From contig OZ038422.1 of assembly GCA_964036155.1 (NCBI GenBank), forward strand, positions 39,951,201 through 40,015,200: a stretch of 64,000 nt of DNA. Reading direction: 5' to 3'. The notes below the pieces were generated by a model. It saw only the letters and a list, made by a program, of their open reading frames with translations. It was not told the DNA's origin and ran no database searches. Within the stretch, counting starts at the first letter, position 1, and the number at the start of each line of letters is the position of its first letter. Of this stretch, positions 1 to 12,100 are shown in pieces. The DNA comes from Diploscapter coronatus. Its lineage: Eukaryota; Nematoda; Chromadorea; Rhabditida; Rhabditidae. Both the position numbers and the translations under genes were made by a program.

Positions 1-3000
1 TTGCGTGGACTCGCTGTCGAGGAGGTATCTTCGTCAAAGCTGAGTGACTGAAAATCAAAATTTTAAGTCGGAGATTTTTTTTAGGATAAATGAATAAAAT
101 TTTTTGTAGTTCATAAAGATTGCCATTACAGGTTCACTTCGCTTCGGCTTGAATTTAGTTATGAAGCTATTCTTTGAAAGTAGTCAGGAAATGCGTAGAA
201 TTGCTAAAGATTGCCACTTGAACCTTACTACAACCCAAGAAAATTTCCAAGTTCAGCTTCCGAATAAAATAAAGTTGAGGTTTATTGATGAGGTAAAAAA
301 TCAACCACTTCTTTGAGATAGTCCTTCATCTGATATATCCAAATTAGCAGAATAGCGCTTGGCAAAGAGTAGAAATCGTGAGCAGAATGGTAGTGCATTT
401 GGATGATTTCTCAAGTACAAGTTGTCTCACTCTTGACTACAAAATGAATGAGTGAAGGAACGATTGAGAAGATGAAGGGAGTAAACTACTGGAAATTCGA
501 TATCCATTGGTCAACTAATATAGGATGAAAAACAAGGCAAAGCAAGAAAATACTGGACAAAGCAGGTTGAATTGCAGGGGAAAAGTAGAAAGTTGTATGA
601 GAATGGGATTGACACAAAATAAAGCCTTTGCAAAAACGTTCTATGTTGTAAAGATTGCCATTTTTTGCATTCTCAGAATTGTACACTTTCATGAAAAAAT
701 GGGAGATTTTTCCATCGAAAAGGGTAAAATCAGCGCTATAGTTATGACCTTCATCTCGAATTCAGAGTTCATTGGTCAATTTTCATAATCTTAAAAAATG
801 ACCTGTTATTCATTGTTATGAGATTTCTTATTTCAAAATGTTGTAAATTAACTAAGAGGAAAGGCAATCTTTAGAATAAAACATGAAAACTCACAAGTCT
901 ACCCAAATCCTTGAGTGGTTGAAGCTGTACTTCAGGAATGGTGTCCATGGGTCTGTTCGAAATGATCGACTGGGAGCCAGCCCCACTGCCCACATCGCTC
1001 GTCTCGCTTTTGCTCATCGACGTCCACTCGATTTCCGGAGGCGGCAGGGGTGAAGATCGGAGGGTTTCTGAGTTTTTATCAAGCTAAAATCGAGAAGATT
1101 TCCTGGGGGTAAATAAATTTTCTTCGTCTTGGAATTTCCAAGATCACAAAAGTCTGCCAAAATGGAGGGAAAATTTGTTTGTTCAAAAACTGAATATTCA
1201 CCATCAAATCGTTTTTAGAAATTTTGGATTCTTTGAAAAACAAGCAAGATTTTCGCTAGAATAGCTAGGAAAACCTACCCATATCCTGTATCCTCAGATC
1301 GGTGACGGACTCGAATATTAGACGGTGAGGTTCCTCTTCTTCGAAAGAGACCCGAACCTGAAAATAATAAAATAACGAAAATTGATGATAACCCAATTTT
1401 GCGTATGAATATACGCAATCCTGAGCAGACTTCTAAATTTAGTGATTGCTCGATCAAACTTAGAAGAATGAAGGAGGGAAAAGGAGGACAACAGAGCAAC
1501 TCATAAGGAATGCATTGAGAGAAAAAGAAGAAAAGTTAGAAGTAAGAAAGCAAGTGATAATTGAATGAGACGCAGAAATGCATTTGAACATTGCTGTTTG
1601 TCGAGCTCGGATAACCGAGTTTGCAGCAGCAGGTTTCATTTTAGAGCCGGAAAATTTCACATTCAACTTCATCAAAACCCTGGCTTTTTTGCAGAAAATT
1701 AACATCTGCTTATGAAAAAGAAAGAATAGACCATACGAAAATCAGATTGAATGAATTATTCTAGCCTATTTCTCGTAGCTATTCTTCAACATTGAATGAG
1801 ATTGTTATGAATCTTTAGAGGTGAAAATTCAAAGTCAGATGCTTATGAAGCATAAACATGGCGACTGAATCGCTACATAAATTTCCCCGATTTCATTTCG
1901 CATTTTTCAAAAACATAATAAACTGGTTTGAGCTCCTCGGCAATTAAACTGCTGCTGGCATTATTCATCGTTCGAGAAATGCTATAAAATTTCCGAAATC
2001 ATAAATTCGCTTTAGATTTTCGAACGAAAGAATAAAAATATCGTCCACGACTTTGAAATTCATGAAAAAATGTGGCGAACAAGGAGTTTTCGAAAATATA
2101 TCTGAGGGGGTTTTCTAAGGAATTGCAAAGTAGATAAGCGACGTCACAATGAAAGACAAAGCACAGATACGACAGATCTATTTCAGGGATGAAGCAATAG
2201 TGTCAGAAAAGGAAAAAAGAATGGAAAGTAGAGATAAGATGAGCTCTGCAGTTGAAAATGCCCATTTATGCAGAAAACTCTACGGATTAAACACAGAAAT
2301 ATGCAGCGGATTACAAATTATCTTTATAGAGTGATTAAAGCCTGCAGATTTTGAGTATTTTATCACGTAAACACTTAGACGATGTTAATCTTTAAAGAAG
2401 GGATTATGTGATTTTTTAGTTTGCAATAGTGAAAGATGGAATCAAATGAACTTTTTCTTGAGTACTGAAAGAAAAACTGATGAGTTGATCGAAGATTTGC
2501 TCTAAACCTTGAAAATTCGTGAACGTGGGCGGTATTTTGAAAATGAAAATGATATGTGAAAATAAACAGAGCAGAAATGAAGGGACTTTTTAAATTCGCA
2601 CGGCGGATTGTTCAAAAATTGCAGAATTGCGCAGGCACTGATAATTTAGAAACCTTGGCCGAAAACGAGCAGGAAATTGTGGAATGATTCGTCTCTGGGG
2701 AAGCGAGGGGAAATACGGAAGAAACAAAGGACGAAAAAGCACATGGACATAGAGATTGGAGATGAGCGCAGACGATTTGTCAAGCTGGCAGGCAGGAAAA
2801 ATTCAGAGAAAAGAAAAGGAAGAAAGAAGTTTTCTGATAGGTAATTTGGAAAGTAAGATTTTAGTACACAACAAAAATCAGCAAGGATGGTGTATTTTTA
2901 TGTGAAGAAAGGTAAGGAGGAAGAAAAATCGGAGATTTTCCTCCTGTCGTCTGTCGGTAAGCAAGCAATGTGCATCTTTGCTCATTTGGAAATTAAGGCA

Positions 3001-6000
3001 ACTGGTAGTTAATTACTGGCTTCGAGGATAGAAGTGAGACATTAGACGGGGAATTTCCTGGCAAATGAATCGGGGCAATCGGAAAAGTGAATTTGTCCTT
3101 TCACATGAGCTATTTAAGTGCGTAACGTGAGCATCAGAAATTCATGAATTCGAAATTTTCAACAAGGAAAATTCGCAAGAAAAGGACAGATATGGAGAGT
3201 TCACAAAACATAGAAAAACAGACTTTTCAGACTAAAAAGTGAATGGACTTTCAAGAATTAAGCAGGGTTTGAAGAATGAAAGTTGATGAAATCTCTAAAT
3301 CGCCCTTAAATCTCCTTACTACTCGAGTTGCGTGACAGGAAGTATGACTCGTTATTCTACACAGAGATAAACAAAGTAAGCGGCTTGTTATATTCCACAC
3401 TCAGTTCTGCACAAATTCATAAGTTTCCATGCAGAAGCTAGGCTGGAACGTAAGTGAGTATGATTTTAGAGTTTGTAGAATAGAGAAGGTAAGACTGAAG
3501 CAGAAAACAACGTATTAGTGATGAGAGAGAATGTCGATATTCAAAAATTGCGCTATTCGTCTCATTTCTCTTCTACGTGACTCCACTATTTCGCTCCAAT
3601 TTCGATTTCTAATTGCTGCATGAATATCGACTTTCCCTTCAATTAGCAATACCTCAGGAATTTGAAATCGTAGTTGCTTGGGACTGCGTTGCGACTTCGG
3701 ACTTAGACAAGACGGATTCTTCAGATTCGATGAAAACTTCCTGAAATGCAAATTGAAATGCAAATTTCATCAATTTTTCCATGAATTTAAGTTCATTTAG
3801 ATCAAAATTACTATATTCTTACTGATTAAAAATTCTCTCAAAGTGTATTATTCAAACATGTACTGAATCTATTTTGAATCCAAATCAGGAAAGAAAATTT
3901 GATGAGATTGATCATTTGATTCGTATAAAATTTAAAAATAGTATAGCTTTGAAAAATTACCGTTCACTTTGCTGCGACATATAAATAGCCTCGACATCAG
4001 GTGCTGCGACTGGGAATAAATCCTCGGAGAAAGATTCGCGAATCGAACCACGACGAACCTGAAGTAATCTCTCTGAATTAGTTAGTCTTCGACACTCATC
4101 TTCGGTAAATCATTTTTAATGACCAATCAAAATAAGATCCCTCACAAGTAGCAAATGAAAGGGCCGAAATTAAGTGGGATTTATCTTTTCACACGTTTTT
4201 CTGAAGACAAGAAATTTCCTTTTGATAAGCTAAATTTTGTTCAAGTTTCTTTACTGAAGAACCCTTTCCGTATAAATGGCTCGTATCATGGTGTAAGACA
4301 GCGGAAGTTCAGCCCTTATTCAATTCACTTTATAGTAATTTTTAAAGTTACTATTCGTTCAAATGGTACCTTTTCCAGCCATCGTTTAGAATAGATGATT
4401 AGATTTGGGAGGATGAAAGTAGGCATTTTGGGGTTTTCGGATGTTCAAACGTACTGAATGCTTAGTGCTGTTGCGAGATGGAATGAGAGTTTGTGAAGGA
4501 ACTGATATATCAGTGACGAAATGACAAAGTGTGCGAGTAGCGAGTGAGTGATCGAGTGATAGTGTGATAATGTGATAGTGGGGCAGAAAAAAGATATACT
4601 TCAGACTGAAGCTACTGAAGAAAACAACAATATGAAGAAGTCAGCTGCATGTGCGCTGATTTTTAAGATTGATATTAGCTATTGTCAGGTCGAAAAGATG
4701 AACTTCCTACGCATCAAGTCTCTGAAGGTCTGACTTATCTTTGGCCCGTCAGTTTCTCCTCTGTTAATTGCAACAATAACAACTCTGTCACTTGAGAAAT
4801 GGAACATATACAAGATATTTTTACCCTCATCATCTAATCTCAATCCCGACCTCACGTAAACCCAAGATAAACTCGATGTTTCGCTCCAAATACCAGCTGC
4901 CAACCACCAGATGGCGATGATAAATGAAAATGATTTTTGATAGGAAAAAGGGATTTTTAATCAAAGCAGTCTCTATTTTTAGGTAACTGGAGCTAAGATA
5001 GAAATAAAAGAAGGAAAAATAACAACTTGTATAAAAAAAATGCCGAATAAATACGGAAGATTCTTGTAAGAAGAAAAATATTGAAGGTGGGTATTGCAAA
5101 GAAAATTTAGAGCGAATTTGACAATGGTCACAAAGTGTGCTTACCACAAAGTTCGAATCTGAATCCCTTCGCCAAAAACGTCGTATTTTTTTCATTTTCA
5201 ATTGAAACTTCAAAGGGTCAGTAAAGTCGAAACATTTCCCAGAAATCTCATCCGAAGATATGTATTCGAGCTGGGCGAAGAAGTTGCAGCGCTCTGGACG
5301 AAAAATCGCCTGTAATTTTGTCCGTCTTCAAAAATCCGTCCCCTTAGGGATTTTAAGGCAGCAAGTAAAACGAATAAAAAATTGATCGACACGGGGAAAA
5401 TTGCATTATGAAGCGATGAAGAATAAGGCAACAAGCCTGTGATTAGCGAGCTGAGACTTGTGAAATATGTGGCCGACCAAATAATAAATGCCCGAATGGC
5501 GTGTTCACAAGTAATTCGTATTTTTACCATAAATGGATCTTTTTAAATGTAAACACTTTCATTAATTTTGGATATAACTTTGCATGGCTCCCCGAAAAAA
5601 ACTGGTTTTTCTAAGAAGTAGTATGAGAAGGCAAGAGAAGGAAATTCTCAAAAACCGGTCTTTTCTATGAGTCCTTTTGCATTAAGTTATTTCTGTATTG
5701 CTCTTGATTTGTTTTTTTATAAGGACTATTAAAAATTTAGACAATTTTGTGAGCTGAAAAGCTCTGATAGGATAAATTGCTTACTCGAAAATTGAAATTT
5801 TATACCTCTTCTATGAGTTTTGATTAAAAATGTCCACTACTTTTGACCATCCTGTATTAGATATAGGATATAAAAAAGTTGTGAGTGCCCTCTTCTATAT
5901 TTTTGGCAATATTATCTCTAGTCCTTGGGATGATGTGACAAAAATATTTGGGTGTAAAGTTAGAAAAGAGTTGGAGCACAAATGAGAGATGATAGAGAAA

Positions 6001-7441
6001 AAGAGAATTGAAGAAGAAGGAGAGGAGATATTGTTGTGGATTTGAGAAGGAAAGTCGTCGGAAAAAGACTCTTAGACTGAAAAGATGAAGAGGTGAAAAA
6101 ATCGAACGAAATGAACGAAAAACCTCGAAAATCACTAAATTTCCGAAAATCCGCGATTCGATTGCAAAATGTTCGCGGAGAAAAAAGCCGAAATTCGATA
6201 GGAATTCAAGTATAAAATTTTAGTCGCCCTTCTTGAGGAAGGCATTTTGATAAATTCGTCAGCAAACAGCCAAAACCATTTGTAAACTTCAGCAGAATTT
6301 TTGCTTACACCTCCAAGCCCTAAGCCAGGTGAGTTTTACAAATAGTTGGCTTTGGTCTTTGGTGAAATATACAAAATGCCCTCGAGAAAATCTATATGCA
6401 TTTTGACTTTGCCTTTCTGAACTCGCCAATTATCTGCAGTCATTTGAGATGCGTGAGAAACTAAGTTTCATGTTTATAAAGGATAATAAAGTGCAGCTTC
6501 GGAGGAATAAGCATAAATTTGCTGATTCAGAATTGTGAAGCATCTGGGTGAAATTACAAAATGAAGGAGAGTAAAAAATGTGAGTCATTACTAATTTTCC
6601 CTATTATCAGTTTAGAAGAAAATAAACGGAGTACGTAAAGTAAAAAAAATCCTTTGCAAGAAGGTCAGAAGATACAAGCTTCTTTAATTTTGGCCAATCA
6701 TAAAGGAAAATCTCGAAATCTACAAAGATGAAAAAGATAAATTTCACCAGAGGGTCAGATTGGAGCTCTTCTTGGCTCGAATCTGTTCAGCCATAAAAGA
6801 AAACAAACTGGATGAAGTACTTAAAGAGAAAGAAACTAAATTTTGGCAAGATGGTCAGACTCTAGTCTCTCCTTAGCCAGGACTAAATAATAAGAGAAAA
6901 AATGAACGCACCTCTAAAATATGTTTTAGCTCGGGCTCCTCGAAAAACTGCTCGTATTCCTGAGATCGCGTCCTCTTGTAGCCCATGGAGATCGGCTGGC
7001 CGAATTCATCGACCACGGAAATCGACGGATCCAAAGACGAGCTAGAAGATGGCAGAATTTGCTCGGATCGCGACTTCTTTTTGCTGCCTGAAAAAAATGA
7101 TTCTTTAAAAACTAATTAATTTAAAAGTTTTGAAAAAAAAATCTTTGCATTAGTTTTTTTTTTTTTGGAAAATCTCAATGTCAAGTATCAGTATATCAGT
7201 TTGTAAGTTTGAAAGAAAAATAACAATTTCGAAAGATTCTATGATTCATTTGCATAGAGGTTGAATTGAAATTTCGACAAGTTGAACTTTCAAGCTCAAA
7301 AATTTCAAAATAGATTTTTAAATGCTCACCAATATCTCCATTATTAGTACTGCCCTGCTGCCGTCTGCTCAGCTGACTGCTGCGCCAGCGCCGCATCGTC
7401 TTCGTCTTCTTGTCCCGAAGCCATTGCCACACCCGTTGCAT
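1..7441 (-). CDS. Unrecognised multi-exon protein, N-terminal part (runs off left edge)
   Basis: I do not recognise this protein. Seven minus-strand exons join in one open frame: 7330-7441 (ATG at 7441), 6912-7087, 3961-4058, 3653-3740, 1279-1357, 895-1067 and 1-47 (cut by the window edge), giving about 257 residues. Every junction has GT-AG ends and matching phase, which is the main support. The start is very basic and Trp/Arg-rich (MQRVWQWLRDKKTKTMRRWR). The rest is hydrophilic, Ser/Pro/Glu-rich and probably disordered, with many basophilic or proline-directed phosphosites (KRTRSQ, RRGSIRESF, RKFSS, SPKSQRSPK) and a short acidic run (SFEEEEPHR). No membrane segment or catalytic motif is visible. 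It looks like the regulatory N-terminus of a larger signalling or channel-associated protein, but that is inference. An exon-like segment at about 7553-7664 lies upstream but does not join in frame, so it may be 5' UTR. Confidence 0.6.
1358..3652 (-). other. Large intron of the left-edge gene
   Basis: A 2.3-kb intron between exons 3653-3740 and 1279-1357. The short open frames inside have no splice continuity with the gene and no family resemblance. The stretch near 3388-3410 resembles one end of the TTGTATTCCACAC foldback family (13461 and 42124), but only weakly. I see nothing else in it. Confidence 0.4.
4059..6911 (-). other. Large intron of the left-edge gene
   Basis: A 2.85-kb AT-rich intron between exons 6912-7087 and 3961-4058. 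Open frames such as 4830-5213 and 5210-5530 on the minus strand are low-complexity or have no recognisable content. No repeat, RNA gene or exon is evident. Confidence 0.4.
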
Positions 7442-9192
7442 TTTCGAATAACTACAATTTTGGTGGATTTTTCTATATGAAGAACAAAAGTGACTGCTTT
7501 AATGGTGAAAATTAAAACAATCAAATAAATCAATTGCTTGACCAACCTGCTTCCTGTTCACATAGTTCATTCAGCGAGGCAGGAAGATGATTCACTTGGC
7601 TGCATGTTTTTCGAGAAATATTCGAATGAAATTGATTCTGCCAGAAGAAAAACGCTGCCTGAAATTTGAAAACTTCATTTTCAAAATATCGATTTGATAC
7701 AAGTTTTCTAATTTTGACATTGCTGGAGTTCAGTTAAAAAATTTAACAGGAATAACCATCAATGTCAGAAGTTCCAATTTTGTCTACAGAAATAAAAGAT
7801 TAAAAAATGAACGGAGGCTAGAGATAAAAATATTTTAAGAGAAAATCAAAATCAAAATGATCTTTCAACAATCATCTGGATTGGCAGAAAAATGCCGCAA
7901 TAGTGAATTTTTGATCTTTTCTAATGGAGGTCAAGCGATTCGACAAATCATTTCTAGCCCATGGCAAATGACTTTTCGATTCGATCGGTGAGCGACGCGC
8001 AAAAAACACCGGAGTTGAGAGTAGAAGAGACAAAGATGCAGACGATATTAGAGATAAAAACAAAGAGAGGGAGAGTCAGAGAAACACAAATTTAGAGATA
8101 GTGAAAATCCGAATTAAAGCTAGAGAAGCAAAGAGAAAGACAGAGTTATAGAAGGAGAGAAAAGATAAAAACAAAATTAGAGATAATGAACAAATTATAG
8201 AAATCAGAGACAAAAAGAGAAAGATGAAGGATGATAGAGAAGGAGCTTTGTCTCTTCTCCTTGCCTCGAGAAATCTGCTGGCAACTGCTTCTATGCCCCC
8301 CTACCTGACGTATATTCACAAATTCACAATCAGTTGAGTGCCTGAGTGCTAAGAGACAGAGACAGAGGCTAAACTGACTTTCCAAAGCCGCAAGAAAATG
8401 AGAATGACTAACCACATCAATCAATAGGCAAATGGACATGAGAGGGTATTAGTTTAGGCAGGTGAACTTGAATTTTAATTAGAGTTAAAAAATTTTAGAG
8501 ACAATTTACCCATTATTGAAGGAGAGTAATTTTTTTAAGTGAGCAGTTATAAGTTTTGATTGATACGTGAACTTTGTGCATTGGAATCCTCGGAGAGAGA
8601 TTTGAGTTGATTTGAACAAAGGATTTGAAAGAAAAACCTAGACTCACTTTGACAAGGCTGGAGAACCTGCATAGTCGCCGAACATTGGGGGTTGAATGAG
8701 CAGCAGGAAGGGATTAGAATTTTGAAAACTAAACAAAATTAGCCAAATAAACCAATCACGATCACTACAGATATTCACGAGAGTTTAGCAACTGAATAGG
8801 AATCTGAGAATTGTGAACAAAACCTCCGAGAATCGTCTTTATTCGAACATTCATCGAAACGTCGCTAATAGTAAGTTTAAATTGTAAGTGTATGTGACCA
8901 ATTCATTGTATACAGAAGAAGATAAAATACCAAAAAATGAAAAATCCCAAAATAAAGAAGTCGTATAATTACAGAAAGGAAAAAAACGAAAAATGCACCA
9001 AGAAAAAGAAACGATGACATTTCGCAAAATGCATTGACTACCGCATTCAATATCTAAACTCGTCAATGTATTCTGCAAATTTTTGGCAAAATTTGACGAA
9101 TATTACACAAATTGATAGATAGTCAATTTTACAGAAATCCGAAAATGAATAATAATAAAAAATAATTCGTTTGATGTTGAAGTTCAATTATT
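7442..9192. other. Spacer between the left-edge gene and the RGK GTPase gene
   Basis: About 1.75 kb between two genes in the same (minus) orientation. It should hold the promoter or 5' UTR of the left-edge gene and the 3' UTR of the RGK gene. A segment at 7553-7664 has a TTTCAG acceptor and a GT donor on the minus strand, but neither of its frames that match the phase of the next exon stays open, so a non-coding 5' exon fits best. From about 7860 to 8440 the minus strand is C/T-rich and gives spurious long open frames. Confidence 0.4.
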
Positions 9193-12100
9193 TTAGTTTG
9201 GGGTGAGAGCTCGTCGCCAAGTCTTCAATTTGGAGAACAAAGAGGAGGGCGAAAGCACGGAGCATTTGCCCGTGGCGATGTCCGAGGGGATCTCCTTCTT
9301 CTTCCGCTGAGAATAACGACGAATTGCCGAGTGGAAATCGTCGCTTCGGTTCGAGGGCTGCAATTTGAAATTTTTATTTCTGATCATCTACCGTAGGTCG
9401 TTTAAAAAGTATATAAAGTTGCAAAATGATCAAAGTTAGTCTCTAATTATTTTCACTTTCATTTTCTTCACGACATTTTTTAGAAAGTCTCATTTTTAGG
9501 AGAATTTCATGAATTTGAATTTTGTAAACCATTCAGTCTTGAACGAACACCAATTCTCACCTTCTCCACATTCATCTGCGGACAGTATTGCTCTTGGATT
9601 TCAGCGACCAACCCAACCAACAAGTCATCCACGTCGTGATTCAACGCCACGGAGATTTCGAAGTGCTCGAATCCGAAGGCAGCCTTTGCCTTCAGAACCT
9701 CTGCCTTTGAAACTGTTCGCTTCCTCTCCAAGTCTGCCTTGTTTCCAGCCACCAAAACGGGCACATTGCAGCATCTTTTCGACTCTTTTACCATCTAAAT
9801 GTCAATAATTTTATCAAATCAAACTGTCTTGTAAAAGTAACCGTTTTTTTTTAAATAGAATATAAGTATTTTCTTAATATTTCTGCTTTTAGAGTACGGC
9901 TTTTCTTTCAACGTTAATTCTGAAAAATCTTACCTCTAGGGCTAAAAGAGCTTCTCGCCAAGAACTACGGCAGTCGATGGCATAAACGATGAGAATTGCG
10001 TGGGCATCGCCCCGCAGCCACTCGGGATCGTTCTGAAGAAAATCATCTTAGAAATTTAGTCATTTTCAAGCTTTAGCATTTACAATTTTGATTCTTTCAT
10101 ATTTCCCTTCAGAAAGATAATAGACTATTTTATAGAAAATTAGAAATTTAGCTATTCTCATAATCTCCATTTTTCAATGAGAGATTTTCTTATAAGTTTA
10201 TCCTCTTTTCAGAAATAAATCAGCTTTTATTGAGCCTAAACCTTTTTTTTTTCAAAAATGGCCATCTTCTAATTTCCCACAGCGCAACGTGCGCGCGCGC
10301 CCTTTTGAACTTTACAGAAATTCGATCTTCGAAGATTTTCGATTTCCCTCGAAGAACTCTCCTTCCTTACACTCTTCTGTGGTGACAAGACCAGTGCTGC
10401 TTGGACGCAAAAAAAGCACATTTTGAAATGGAGCAACCATTTTTTTTCGAATAAAAACTTATTTTCGTAGCAGAGCTTTTTCCTAGCTGTTAAAAATAGC
10501 CTGTTTTCTGAGACGTTGAAATACTTTAGTGACGCAATTTCATTCCCACGGTTTATTTCATCGGCATACTATCAAGCCTTTTCCACACTTTCTGCTTTCT
10601 TTTCACTCTCAACTTTCTCTATTATTTTAAGAGAATTGAAAAGTAGTTCAAGAAAATGAGAGAAAAGAGACAGAATTATTAAAGGGAATGATGTAATGAA
10701 GATCCAAGGCCAAGTCCACAAATCTTCAATTTATCTCTACATTTCTTCATTCCAGACTCCTAATGTTTGCTCAATCCCGGAAACACATCCTTCCTTTACA
10801 TTTCTCACTCAAACCGCGATGAGATTTTTCGTGTGAGAGCTCGTTATCCCATTCAAATCCAACGACGAGACATGCTCTTGTAGGTAAACAATTCAATTGA
10901 CAAACGGTTTGATTCAATGATTTCATTCTTGGGTCAAAAAATAAATGCGCTTTTTTGAAAGTTCAAAATTCAACATTTGCAATGTGCTTTGATCATCTCG
11001 TCATAAAAATAACATTTTGGAATTTTAGGTACTTTTGAAAAAAAAAACTCACAATGTTCTGCTCACAGAACGTCAAATCGCACTCCGTTCCCCCAATGCT
11101 GATGGATACCGTATTCTCGTTGTTTTCTGAATCCAGTCATTGAAAATTCGAATAAAAAAGGCAATCCTACGAATTTCATCGGCGAATGCATTTTTGTACT
11201 CGGATGTGATAAGCTGTCCAATCAGAGAAGTCTTGCCCGTTCCTGACTCTCCAAGAACGTTGATCTGAAAAATAAAAACTCATCATTTTTTGATCAACTT
11301 TGTAAGTTTTCTATTTTCAGGAGGAATTTATGGAAATAAGGAAATTGAGTGATTTTTGACAGATCTAAGATTTTTTACGAAGACTTTTTAAAACTAGCCT
11401 TATAAGAAGCATGGCTCGTGGTCGGATTGTTCTCTTCATTTTCTTTTCTTGCAGATTCTTCACTCGAAATCACAGACGCACTTCGGGAATCTCCAGCGGA
11501 ATTTGTTGGGGAGAAGTTCTTGTCTGAAGAAATTACATCTTGACTTCTCAAATATCGTATCTTCTAATACCAACTCTGGGTCTTATATTTTTCAAAATTT
11601 TTGGAAGATCATCTTCTATTAGAAAACATAGAGGCCCACTGTAAATCATCTATTAAGTTCAAAAGAGTTCTTATTTATCGAGTGAAATATACAAGTTAGT
11701 GAGCTCTAAACCGAGTGAATTTTATGAAACTCTTACCGTGTTTCTCCACAATCTGGACATTCCGTTTCCTCCTGAACGAATCGCCTCTCGACACTACAGT
11801 TCCTTTCTCATCGATGTTGAATTGACGGACTCTGCAAGCCAAAATTTAGACTGATTTTTTTAACCGAAAAATTTCAAGTCTGGCCAAAATAAAAAATCCC
11901 TTTGTTTTCCAATTATCATCTCACCTCGTGTAGTCTTCAGCATCGGGCAGTTTCAAGAATCGCTCTTCAATCTCCCGATGCTTAGCCTCTGGCCAAACGT
12001 CCGTGCGCGGCTCGAGGACGCGGTTTCTAAAAATAGACTCATAAATTGGGATCATCGACATTTCTGTGAATTTAAAAATACCATTTTCTAATTTTTTTAA

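Noticed and set aside
5145..5170. tRNA-like B box (AGTTCGAATC)
   Set aside because: The surrounding sequence does not fold into a tRNA and no A box is present.
7553..7664. Possible coding exon upstream of the left-edge gene
   Set aside because: It has an acceptor and donor and one open frame, but that frame does not match the phase of exon 7330-7441; the matching frame has a stop. Retained only as a possible 5' UTR exon.
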